Source: Caballeronia sordidicola
GTDB lineage: Bacteria; Pseudomonadota; Gammaproteobacteria; Burkholderiales; Burkholderiaceae
NCBI RefSeq assembly: GCF_000729995.1
Contig: NZ_JNFG01000216.1
Coordinates: forward strand, 1-63,728
Reading direction: 5' to 3'
Length of the DNA: 63,728 nt
A model generated the notes under the pieces. It ran no database searches and was not told where the DNA came from. It saw nothing but the letters and a program-made list of their open reading frames with translations. A program made the position numbers and the translations under genes. Below are positions 1 to 7,459 of this stretch, one piece after another. Positions within the stretch are counted from its first letter, which is position 1, and the number at the start of each line of letters is the position of its first letter.

Positions 1-329
1 TCGCACCTGTTGCAGGTGTGCAATTTCAGGAGGCCATTCTCAGCTACTGCAGACGTGCGGGTTTTGAGCCCCGCCTCGCGACTGAGGCCCGCGACACCAA
101 CTCGGTTATCGTTCTGGTCGCCGCCGGATTCGGCGTTGCGATTCTTCCCGAATGGGTGAAAGAGACGTTTCGCTCGAATGTCATATTCAAAACATTGCAC
201 GAGGTTCCGCCGCTGGTCGATTTGGCGTTGGCATGGTTGCCGGACGACCCGTCACCCGCCAGTGCCGCATTCCGCAAAGTGGTTGATTCGTACGTGGCTG
301 CCAACCCTGTGCGTTCCAGTCGCACTTGA
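1..329 (+). CDS. LysR-family regulator, C-terminal fragment (cut by window edge)
   Basis: The reading frame is open from the first base of the window, so the 5' part lies outside it. About 108 residues remain. They match the end of a LysR effector-binding domain: the segment around AAGFGVAILPEWV is the typical last subdomain, and the chain ends shortly after a FRKVVDSY helix. Nothing can be said about its target because the DNA-binding half is missing. No partner gene follows on the same strand, only remnants. Confidence 0.75.
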   Translation, partial: APVAGVQFQEAILSYCRRAGFEPRLATEARDTNSVIVLVAAGFGVAILPEWVKETFRSNVIFKTLHEVPPLVDLALAWLPDDPSPASAAFRKVVDSYVAANPVRSSRT

Positions 330-967
330 AACAACGCCGATCATCGAGATGGCCGGCACACCGCAGACGCTTGATCGTTTGCTTGGCGACCTGAGCGGTT
401 AGCGTGATCAGTCCGGGGATCTGAGTTACGCCAACACCAAGGCTTCGCATGGCTAATAAAAAATTTGCCCCGCATGAATCAGATCATCTCTTATTCCGTC
501 CGGAGTCGTTCCCATGCCTGTTGCGAACGTCGGGATGAGGGCGGCCAGTCAAAATGAATAAGGGCCGACCGGTTCCTTGTGACTGACTCTGAGCGAAGTC
601 GAACGCGAGAACGCGAGGATCAAAAAATGACCTGTTCTGACGGAGAAGCGGATGACCGCTGCAGAAAGATCCTTGCGCTCTTCGTAAAAAAATGGCTCAG
701 CCAGTTCCTTCGACATCGGCTCGGGTAACCCGGCTCTGCGGTATGCGCTCGAATCAGAGCCCCATTTACGCGTCGAAGTGCCGCGACCGACTGGTCCGGT
801 TAGAATTTTTCCCTCCGATGCGGTGACGTTGGATGGTGCGGGTTCGACGCCTCAGACCGAACGCTGAGCGTCAGTAGTAGGCGGCTCGCCTGGGCCATTC
901 GTACATACGCGTGCATGTGAGGCATGAGGGTGATCTCGGTTTGCTCGGTCAGGTATCTTGGATGACA
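330..967. other. Degraded intergenic stretch with a possible gene remnant
   Basis: No intact gene is visible. From 652 to 867 on the plus strand a frame starts with ATG, is broken by TAA at 685 and then stays open for 60 codons to TGA at 865, with protein-like composition (for example GPVRIFPSDAVTLDG). I do not recognise the family. With the transporter remnant just downstream, the stretch looks like decayed coding DNA. Confidence 0.4.
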
Positions 968-1315
968 TCAATGCGCGCCCGAATCTACAGCACCGCGACC
1001 GCCTCTCGCCGGCCTCGTGATCCAGATCAGCGGAATAATCAAAATAAAAATCACTGCGGACAGGTAGAAAATATCGTCAAGCCCCATCATCGCCGCCTGG
1101 CTATTCACCGTGAAATCGAACAGCGCCCGCGACGATTCGGCAGTGAGATGCAGCAGCGATTGGGTTTCACCAATCTGCTGGTTGAACGCCGGATTATTGA
1201 CGCTTGCGACTTCTGTGAGACGCACATGATGCAGAACCGTACGATTGTTCCACTCGTTGCCAGCGAGCGAAGTGCCGACTGCACCACAAAATACCCTCAC
1301 AAAATTGGTTAGACC
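968..1315 (-). pseudogene. EmrB/DHA2-type MFS transporter, C-terminal remnant
   Basis: About 115 codons read like the end of a 14-helix drug:proton antiporter of the EmrB/QacA group. The TNFVRVFCGAVGTS segment is a typical hallmark, and one last membrane helix (around FYLSAVIFILIIPLIW) ends in a short basic tail. An in-frame TGA lies directly upstream of the GLTNFV segment, and I see no continuing homology before it. The first 13 helices are therefore lost. In the intact state such proteins export hydrophobic toxic compounds. Confidence 0.65.
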
Positions 1316-1447
1316 TCATCGAGTGGGTCAAAAGATCTTCCAGTTCCCACACGATTTTTCTCCCTTGCGGGCGACGCCAATGTACGAATGTCGGTTCTTG
1401 GTTGACAGCACGAAGCTCGGACGGCGAAGTAACAAATCTGAACGAAC

Positions 1448-2086
1448 TCAGTTCATCTCTTGCGAGTTGATCCTACGACACCCTAATTTTGCAACGATGA
1501 CCGCATCAAGTAATTTGGCAGCAATGGCATCTGCTGGATTGATGCGGAGTTTCTTCGGTAAGATCGGAGCGAAAAATCGAAGCAGCCCCAGCACCGCTCC
1601 CTCTGCAGCCCTTGCTTTATTTCTTTCACCACCGACAAGGCTGGGTCTGCAGATCGTAAGCGATTGGAACGCGATTTTCTGGATATCCCTCTCAACCTCT
1701 CCTTTAGTCCTGTAGTAAAAGCTCATGGAATCGGGAGATGCGCCCATGGCGGTCACAATCGCATACGTCTCTACGCCGGCGGTATACGCTGCTTTCCCGA
1801 ATGCAAGAGGTAGTTCGTAGTCGACGTAACGGAACGCTTCTTTCGAACCTGCTATTGCCTGCGTCGTTCCCAACGCGCAAACGACTGCATCCGGCTTGTA
1901 CGACATCAGAGTCGGAATAAGCTCTTCGAGGTCTAGCCCGACCGGGTTCACCAGTCTGTCACTCGGGGCCAGCGGTTTGCGTGTCGGTGCAATGACCGTG
2001 GAAACGAGCTCGCTGGAGAGCGCGAGCTTCAATGTTTTGCTGCCCACCAACCCTGTTGCACCCAGCAGTAATAGTTTCATCCTCAT
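1448..2086 (-). CDS. NAD(P)-binding oxidoreductase, TIP30/YwnB-like
   Basis: A 212-residue single-domain Rossmann protein. The start at MRMKLLLLGATGLVG places the dinucleotide-binding GATGLVG loop near residue 10, as usual for atypical short-chain dehydrogenases; an in-frame ATG six codons upstream is less likely. A YYRTKGEVE segment carries the Tyr-x-x-x-Lys arrangement, and SLTICRPSLVGGER is the family's typical C-terminal strand and loop. Relatives include HTATIP2/TIP30 and bacterial NAD(P)H-binding proteins; the substrate is unknown. It follows yceI and the SDR gene on the same strand (gap about 174 bp) and may be co-transcribed. Confidence 0.75.
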   Translation of the reverse strand: MRMKLLLLGATGLVGSKTLKLALSSELVSTVIAPTRKPLAPSDRLVNPVGLDLEELIPTLMSYKPDAVVCALGTTQAIAGSKEAFRYVDYELPLAFGKAAYTAGVETYAIVTAMGASPDSMSFYYRTKGEVERDIQKIAFQSLTICRPSLVGGERNKARAAEGAVLGLLRFFAPILPKKLRINPADAIAAKLLDAVIVAKLGCRRINSQEMN

Positions 2087-2259
2087 GCTCTCCCACTCCA
2101 ACACCCTGACTCAGACATGCTTGACATGCTCAAGACTGATGCAACACCAGTTTGATGAGCGGCGATTTCAAGCGGCGGCTTTCTGCAGATCGATCCAGCG
2201 TCGTGCATCGGCCCACCGTCTCTGAGGCCGCCCGATTCAAAAACGCAGCGGCGAAAGGC

Positions 2260-2844
2260 TTATTGTTTGATTCCTTCGAAATTGATCGTCACGTGAACAT
2301 CGTCGCCTACGAAGGGTACATAAGCCTTCATCCCGAAATCGGAACGCTTGATCGTCGTTGTTGCAGTGAAGCCGACCTTATAAACGTTCGTGCCGGTCGT
2401 ATCCTGCGCTGCCCGATTGAACGTCGTCTTGAGGACCAGACGCTTCGTTATCCCGAGCAAGGTGAAGTCGCCTTGGATATCCATTGTCTTGGTACCCGTC
2501 TTTCTGATGTGTGTGCTGGTAAACGACATTGTTGGAAACTGTGCGATGTTGAAGAACATCGGGCCATGCAAAGCCGTGTCGCGTGCCGCGAAGCCCGTAT
2601 CGACGCTGTCCGCGGCCATGGTCACCTTGACTGTGCTGTCTTCCAACTTTGCCGTGTCAAGAACCAGTGCGCCTTTCAGGTCGCGAACACTCCCAGTAAT
2701 CGTAGAGAAGCCGAGATGGTTGATGGTAAAGATAGTCTGCGTATGCGCCGGGTCCAAGGCATAGGTATCAGCCGCAAACGCGGAAGTCAGCGGCGCGGCG
2801 ACGGTCAAGCTCGCCGCAAATAGCAACTTCAGTGAAAACTTCAT
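2260..2844 (-). CDS. YceI-family periplasmic protein
   Basis: A 194-residue protein with a Sec signal peptide (MKFSLKLLFAASLTVAAPLTSAFA, cleavage after AFA) followed by the YceI lipocalin-like domain. Hallmarks are YALDPAHTQTIFTINHLGF at the start, an AAADS-type middle segment read here as MAADSVDTG, and the KRSDFGMKAYVPFVGDDV ending. YceI proteins bind isoprenoid-type lipids such as polyprenyl quinones; the natural ligand here is unknown. Start chosen at the ATG before the signal peptide; a longer frame adds 13 charged residues that would spoil it. It lies 77 bp after the SDR gene and is probably co-transcribed. Confidence 0.88.
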   Translation of the reverse strand: MKFSLKLLFAASLTVAAPLTSAFAADTYALDPAHTQTIFTINHLGFSTITGSVRDLKGALVLDTAKLEDSTVKVTMAADSVDTGFAARDTALHGPMFFNIAQFPTMSFTSTHIRKTGTKTMDIQGDFTLLGITKRLVLKTTFNRAAQDTTGTNVYKVGFTATTTIKRSDFGMKAYVPFVGDDVHVTINFEGIKQ

Positions 2845-2921
2845 AGATAGTTTTTTCCGTTCGGATTTTGAAAGGGTAGTCAACCGCTCGGGACTTCGAC
2901 GAGATTCCCTGGATCACTGCA

Positions 2922-3752
2922 TCAAGATTGCTGCTTGCCCTGAGCAGCGTTCGACACAGCCTCCCATTTGTCCCAGTTGCTAAGACGCGCCGCGTAAGTC
3001 GCCCGGATTTTTGTGATCGTTGCCGAGCCTAGCGCCAAACGAAGCGGCGGCTGTTCAGCGTTCACGGCTTCGAGAATCGCTGGGGTGGTCGCTATCGGAT
3101 CGCCAACCTCCTCGGGTTTGAATGACGAGCGAACTCTCTGACGTATCGGCTCGTAGGCTGCTATGGGCGAAGAGGATTGCACTGCCGACTGAAACCCCGT
3201 GGCGAACTGGCCCGGTTCTATGATCGTGACTTTGATTCCGAACGCCGCTACTTCGCCGGCCAGTGCTTCCGACATGGCCTCGATGACAAATTTGCTTGCG
3301 GTGTAGCTGCCTCCGGTCGGGAAACCGATAATGCCGCCAATGCTCGACACCGTCAGGATGTGGCCGCTGCCCTGGGCCCTTAGGATCGGCAGCGCCGCCT
3401 GAATCACCGAGAGCGTCCCAAACACATTGGTGTCGAAGTTCGCCTTTACTTGCTCGTGCTCTAATTCTTCGATCGCGCCCATGTAGCCATAACCGGCGTT
3501 ACAGAGGATGACGTCGAGGCGCTTGAAATGCGAGTGCGCATGATTGACCGCTTGAAATACCGCATCGCGGTCTGTTACGTCGAGCGGCAGGACCAGGATC
3601 GACGTACCGTAAATCTCGACGAGTTCGTCCAGCGCCGCCGGGTTTCGCGCCGCAGCGACCACCTGATCACCACGTTTTAGGGCGGCTTCTGTCCAAATTC
3701 GGCCGAATCCTCTCGACGCACCGGTTACAAACCACACTTTTGCAGTTGACAA
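2922..3752 (-). CDS. Short-chain dehydrogenase/reductase (SDR)
   Basis: A 276-residue classical SDR. TGASRGFG near residue 10 is the cofactor loop, NAGYGYMG the NAG motif, and YTASKFVIE carries the catalytic Tyr-x-x-x-Lys, preceded by a Ser-rich strand (ILTVSSIGG). The start is TTG at 3752 with GGAG about 7 bases upstream. The gene is divergent from a TetR regulator, and the shared intergenic region contains repeated GCACTG sites, so it is probably the regulator's main target. Substrate unknown. Confidence 0.88.
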   Translation of the reverse strand: MSTAKVWFVTGASRGFGRIWTEAALKRGDQVVAAARNPAALDELVEIYGTSILVLPLDVTDRDAVFQAVNHAHSHFKRLDVILCNAGYGYMGAIEELEHEQVKANFDTNVFGTLSVIQAALPILRAQGSGHILTVSSIGGIIGFPTGGSYTASKFVIEAMSEALAGEVAAFGIKVTIIEPGQFATGFQSAVQSSSPIAAYEPIRQRVRSSFKPEEVGDPIATTPAILEAVNAEQPPLRLALGSATITKIRATYAARLSNWDKWEAVSNAAQGKQQS

Positions 3753-3769
3753 GTTGAACTCCTTTATAA

Positions 3770-3803
3770 TTGCACTGGATGTAAATTATCGCACTGAGTG
3801 CAC
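3770..3803. promoter_or_regulatory. Candidate TetR operator between SDR and tetR
   Basis: The SDR/TetR intergenic region holds a perfect inverted repeat GCACT-G-AGTGC at 3791-3801 and a second GCACTG at 3772-3777, exactly 19 bp away. The sites lie between the two divergent starts and close to the SDR ribosome binding site (rc of 3758-3764), where a repressor could block both promoters. Binding is inferred from position only. Confidence 0.5.
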
Positions 3804-3841
3804 ACTTGTCAAGAAGCACGTCGATTGTCAGAATGGTGACG

Positions 3842-4444
3842 ATGAATAGCAAAGAGAAAATCCCAAACGGCCTGCGTGAACGCAAACGCCAGTTGACGCT
3901 GGATCTGATCACCAAAACAGGCCTGAAACTCTTCAGCGAGAATGGGTATGAGGAGACGACGCTCGATGCGATCGCTGCGGCATCGGGCATATCGCGGCGC
4001 ACCTTCTTTTACTATTTGAAGTCGAAAGAAGACGTTTTGCTTGCGCATGAGAGCGGTGAGTTCCCGCACGCGCTGCGCCCTACCTTCCTCGAGCAATCAC
4101 CGGATCAGTCGCCCCTGGACGCCGCCAGGAAGACATTTCTGAGCCTTGCCCCGATGTATGACACTAAAGAGTCACTCATCGCGGACCAGATCCTTCGATC
4201 AATAGAAGCACTTCGCTTGCGCAAAGATGCGCTTTTTGTTCAGCTGGAGGATGTACTGGCAGGTGCGATGTATGAATTGTGGCCAGATCCGGCTCGTAAG
4301 CCGGGTCTGCGACTGGACGCCATGATGGCAATGGGAACTCTTCGAATTGCCAAGGAGAATTGGCGCCAGGCAAACGGGGCTCGTCCGTTGACGTTCTATA
4401 TCGACGAGGCTTTCGAACTTCTTAATAACCGGTCGGAATGGTGA
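3842..4444 (+). CDS. TetR/AcrR-family transcriptional regulator
   Basis: A 200-residue regulator. The helix-turn-helix lies at residues ~15-60: a FSENGYEETTLDAIA helix pair, then SGISRRTFFYYLKSKEDVL, the classical recognition helix with the F-Y-Y-L-K signature. The remaining ~140 residues form the ligand domain, with no recognisable specificity. An in-frame start 12 codons upstream exists; MNSKEK was preferred because it gives the normal N-arm length. Divergent from the SDR-yceI genes and probably their repressor. Confidence 0.88.
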   Translation: MNSKEKIPNGLRERKRQLTLDLITKTGLKLFSENGYEETTLDAIAAASGISRRTFFYYLKSKEDVLLAHESGEFPHALRPTFLEQSPDQSPLDAARKTFLSLAPMYDTKESLIADQILRSIEALRLRKDALFVQLEDVLAGAMYELWPDPARKPGLRLDAMMAMGTLRIAKENWRQANGARPLTFYIDEAFELLNNRSEW

Positions 4445-4515
4445 GCGTTGGCGGGAATCTCTATCGACTCGACAGACGCCTTCGCGGTATGCGTGGCTTC
4501 GCTTGAGCAGTCGTC

Positions 4516-4534
4516 GGGTTCTGTCGCATTAAGG
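4516..4534 (+). repeat. Left terminal inverted repeat of the IS6-family element
   Basis: Nineteen bases beginning GGGTTCTGTCGCATTAAGG, pairing with the right end at 18 of 19 positions. Confidence 0.85.
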
Positions 4535-4577
4535 CGGTGCTATATGATTTGCGTCGACAAAACGAATCCCATGCCCA

Positions 4578-5279
4578 ATGAAACAGATCCTGACGCCGGC
4601 CTTAGCGCGTGTTTTTAAACGCCTTCACTATCCGTTTGACGTGATGCTGATGTGCGTGCGCTGGTATGTCGCCAATGGGCTGAGTGTGCGAAACCTGGAA
4701 GAGATGATGGCAGAGAGAGGCATCGAGGTCGATCATTCGACCGTGCATCGTTGGGCGATCAAGCTGCTGCCAATTCTTGAAAAAGCGTTCCGGCGTCGCA
4801 AACGCCCGGAGGGAAAAAGCTGGCGTGTCGATGCGACGTATATCAAGATCAAAGGAAAGTGGAAGTACTTGTATCGAGCGGTGGACAAGGCCGGACAGAC
4901 GGTCGATTTCCTGCTGCGAGGCCAGCGTGACAAGGCCGCGGCGCAACGTTATTTCGATAAGTCGATTGACCAGAACGGCGAACCACAGACGATCACGATC
5001 GACAAAAGTGGCGCGAACTTGGCCGCGCTAGAGGCCCTCAATGCCGAGCGCGACACACCGATCAAGATCCGCCAAAACAAGTATCTGAACAACATCATCG
5101 ACCAGGATCACCGGGCAATCAAGCGTCGCACTCGGCCAATGCTTGGGTTTAAGACCTTCCGGTGCGCACGCATCCTGCTGGGCGGCATCGAACTGATGCA
5201 CATGATCAAGAAGGGGCAGTTGAAAGACAGCGGTAACGGCCAGACTCCCGCCGATCTGTTTTATTCGCTGACCAAATAA
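4578..5279 (+). CDS. IS6-family DDE transposase
   Basis: A 233-residue transposase of the IS26/IS6 type: N-terminal helix-turn-helix (LSVRNLEEMMAERGIEVDHST), then the RNase H-like core. D85 (WRVDATYIK) and D142 (TIDKSGAN) are the first two catalytic acids. The third position, usually Glu in a KYLNN-(I/V)(I/V)-E-x-DH setting, is Asp here (D175 in NNIIDQDHRAIKR). Length is normal and the frame intact. The family moves by copy-in to form cointegrates. Whether D175 supports activity cannot be told from sequence. Confidence 0.92.
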   Translation: MKQILTPALARVFKRLHYPFDVMLMCVRWYVANGLSVRNLEEMMAERGIEVDHSTVHRWAIKLLPILEKAFRRRKRPEGKSWRVDATYIKIKGKWKYLYRAVDKAGQTVDFLLRGQRDKAAAQRYFDKSIDQNGEPQTITIDKSGANLAALEALNAERDTPIKIRQNKYLNNIIDQDHRAIKRRTRPMLGFKTFRCARILLGGIELMHMIKKGQLKDSGNGQTPADLFYSLTK

Positions 5280-5317
5280 GTATTCCATATCATTGGAAAC
5301 TTTGCTCGCCTAGATAT

Positions 5318-5336
5318 CCTTATTGCGACAGAACCC
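5318..5336 (-). repeat. Right terminal inverted repeat of the IS6-family element
   Basis: Reverse complement reads GGGTTCTGTCGCAATAAGG, one mismatch from the left end. Confidence 0.85.
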
Positions 5337-5338
5337 CC

Positions 5339-5372
5339 GTCAGACCCTCCGTGCCGGGGCGGACAGTCTGAC
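5339..5372 (-). terminator. Hairpin after the alcohol dehydrogenase gene
   Basis: Arms GTCAGAC (5339-5345) and GTCTGAC (5366-5372) pair, with an inner TCCG/CGGA stem after a short internal loop. It lies 27 bp past the stop of the dehydrogenase gene and abuts the IS end. There is no long T tract, so it is a weak intrinsic terminator or an mRNA 3' stem. Confidence 0.4.
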
Positions 5373-5398
5373 CGCAAACATGACTCCAAGCTCGGCAT

Positions 5399-6499
5399 TC
5401 AGTGCGGCGTGATTGCCACCTTAAGTACACCATCGCGCTGGTTCGCAAAGAGGTCGTAAGCAGCGGCGATGTCGTCGAGTTTGTAGTGGTGAGTAACCAA
5501 TTCTCCCAAGTCGACACGGCCAGAGGCTACGACGTTCAACAAGCGGCGCATGCGCTCCTTCCCTCCCGGGCATAGCGCTGTGTTGATCTTGTGATCGCCC
5601 AAGCCGGACGCAAAAGCCGACAACGGGATTTTCAGGTCGGACGAGTACACGCCAAGGCTAGACAGCGTGCCGCCGGGCTTCAGAATGCGAAGGGCCGATT
5701 CGAATGTTCCCTGCGTGCCCAGCGCCTCGATCGACGAATCGACGCCACGACCGCCGGTTAGTTTCATGATTTCATCGACCACATCGCACTTCTTGAAATC
5801 CAGCGTGATATCGGCACCCATTTTTTTGGATACGGCCAGTCGCGCCTCGTTGCCATCCACCACGATGATGGTGCTGGCGCCCAGCAACCGCGCGCCTGCC
5901 GTGGCGCACAAGCCAATTGGGCCCTGCGCGAACACAGCCACAGTGTCGCCAATCTTTATATTGGCGTTTTCCGCCCCCTTGAAGCCGGTCGACATAATGT
6001 CCGGGCACATCAACACCTGCTCGTCAGTCAGGCCGTTCGGAATCGGGGCGAGGTTGGCCTGGGCATCGGGCACCAGTACATATTCGGCCTGGGTGCCATC
6101 GATAAGGTTGCCAAAACGCCAACCCGCCGTCGCCTTGTAGCCGTGGCATCCGCACAAGCCCTTGGCGATCAGGTAGCTGCCGTCTTGTGACGGGTAGCCG
6201 TCCATCGCGGCGTACGAGTTGAAGTTGGGGCAGATCGCGCCGGCGATCACGCGCTGGCCTTCTTGGTAGCCGACCACTGCACTGCCCAGTTTTTCGATAA
6301 TGCCAACCGGTTCGTGACCGATCGTGAGACCCTTGGCGACGGGATATTCGCCCTTGAGGATGTGGACGTCGGTGCCACAGATGGTGGTTGTGGTGATGCG
6401 AATCAACGCGTCGTTGGGGCCAACATCGGGAATTGGTTTTTCGACGACTTCAATACGACCGGGTTCGACGAACACAGCTGCTTTCATCATGGAGGGCAT
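5399..6499 (-). CDS. Zinc-dependent alcohol dehydrogenase (MDR family)
   Basis: A 366-residue medium-chain dehydrogenase. ICGTDVH and TIGHEPVG carry the catalytic-zinc Cys and His-Glu, CPDIMSTGFKGAE is the conserved middle helix of secondary-alcohol dehydrogenases, and FAQGPIGLCA is the cofactor loop. The structural-zinc four-Cys lobe is not recognisable, as in Clostridium beijerinckii-type secondary alcohol dehydrogenases. An Asp-Gly after the second Rossmann strand (VVDGNEAR) suggests NAD rather than NADP. AAGGAAA lies 8 bases before the ATG at 6499. No adjacent partner enzyme; possibly involved in short secondary alcohols or their ketones. Confidence 0.88.
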   Translation of the reverse strand: MPSMMKAAVFVEPGRIEVVEKPIPDVGPNDALIRITTTTICGTDVHILKGEYPVAKGLTIGHEPVGIIEKLGSAVVGYQEGQRVIAGAICPNFNSYAAMDGYPSQDGSYLIAKGLCGCHGYKATAGWRFGNLIDGTQAEYVLVPDAQANLAPIPNGLTDEQVLMCPDIMSTGFKGAENANIKIGDTVAVFAQGPIGLCATAGARLLGASTIIVVDGNEARLAVSKKMGADITLDFKKCDVVDEIMKLTGGRGVDSSIEALGTQGTFESALRILKPGGTLSSLGVYSSDLKIPLSAFASGLGDHKINTALCPGGKERMRRLLNVVASGRVDLGELVTHHYKLDDIAAAYDLFANQRDGVLKVAITPH

Positions 6500-6552
6500 A
6501 GCACTTTCCTTTTATAAAGTGTTTATACGCAAACAGGCCGCGTGGCGATTTT

Positions 6553-6726
6553 TTAAGGACGCCATCGAAGTAGCAAAGCATGGCCTGGCGAAGCGAACTT
6601 GCTGAACCCGCCCGCCTCTGCCACGTTCAGACCGGTGTTCCAGGCAGAGTCGACAACATGCTCGTAGTTCACTAGCGCGCCACGACGCATTGATTGGCTG
6701 TATTTACGCAGCACAGTTTCGTTCAC
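6553..6726 (-). CDS. Small possible gene upstream of the alcohol dehydrogenase
   Basis: A 57-codon frame starting with GTG and preceded at 6 bases by AGGAAA. It ends 53 bp before the dehydrogenase start, on the same strand, with normal codon composition for the region (for example RRGALVNYEHVVDSAWNTG). No family recognised. It could be a leader peptide or small accessory protein; it could equally be chance, since an open frame continues upstream of the GTG. Confidence 0.35.
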   Translation of the reverse strand: MNETVLRKYSQSMRRGALVNYEHVVDSAWNTGLNVAEAGGFSKFASPGHALLLRWRP

Positions 6727-7459
6727 GTTATGTTTCCTGCATTCTTTGTCTCGTCTTATATCTGTTGCAAGCCAAACTTCCAAAGAGCGATGAACGCTTC
6801 TGCGTGGGTTACGCCCACCTCGTCGAACGCAAACCGGTTTGTCGGATCAGCGGGTTGCGCGGTCCGAGGCTGACACAACTTAATGTTGTTTAAGGCGATA
6901 TATCAAGCAACTTGTGCGCCAGTCGCTGGTCGCTCCACGCACAAGGCATCTAACCTTTGATGCTCAAGGAACCCTTAGTTATCGACAGTAAATCGTCCAC
7001 CGATGGACACTTCCTCCTGTCGCAAAATCGATCGCATTGCCGGGCGCGAGCCACATCACCTGTTTCAAATTGGTACGCTTTGCTCGACCGGCGTTCAGGA
7101 GTTAGTCATGGCGACGTCAGCTCTCGTGATTGCTCGACCGGGACCTGGATTGTCTTTTGTACAATCTTTCGGTCTTGGCACAGTGCTCCTGATGCACGCG
7201 GTCGATCGGCAGGCGCAACGTATGAACCGGCAGATCACCAGCGTGTCGCTACCAGGGTGATCACGCGTGCGTTGGCATTGGCCTGACGTTCCAAAGGTCG
7301 TTCTCTTCGACCTTGCAGAGGTGGGCGCCACCACCTTCCACCCTCCTCCCTTCAACCGAACTTGCACTGGTCGCAATCACCACTGCGCCCGGGTTTGCTC
7401 ATCGCAGCGCTTCTGCTCCATGTGCCTTGGGCACAAGCGTGGGCTGCATCGCGCACGTG
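6727..7459. other. Intergenic region without a clear gene
   Basis: About 730 bp between the dehydrogenase leader and the end of the histidine kinase gene. Short open frames exist on both strands but none combines a ribosome site, protein-like composition and a recognisable motif. The dehydrogenase promoter probably lies within it. Confidence 0.5.

Larger units (their letters stand above)
4516..5336 (+). mobile_element. Complete IS6-family insertion sequence
   Basis: An 821-bp element bounded by inverted repeats GGGTTCTGTCGCA(T/A)TAAGG at 4516-4534 and 5318-5336 (18 of 19 bases match). One transposase gene fills most of it. The flanking octamers cagtcgtc (left) and ccgtcaga (right) differ, so there is no 8-bp target duplication. 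That would fit an event in which recombination between copies replaced one flank, or old decay of the flanks. The element sits between tetR and the alcohol dehydrogenase terminator. Confidence 0.85.

Noticed and set aside
652..867. Gene remnant with protein-like C-terminal part
   Set aside because: Family not recognised and only 60 codons remain; kept in the region note instead of as a gene.
6500..6560. Possible sigma-54 promoter before the alcohol dehydrogenase
   Set aside because: GG and GC elements are present but separated by 7 rather than 10 bases, so the -24/-12 spacing does not fit.
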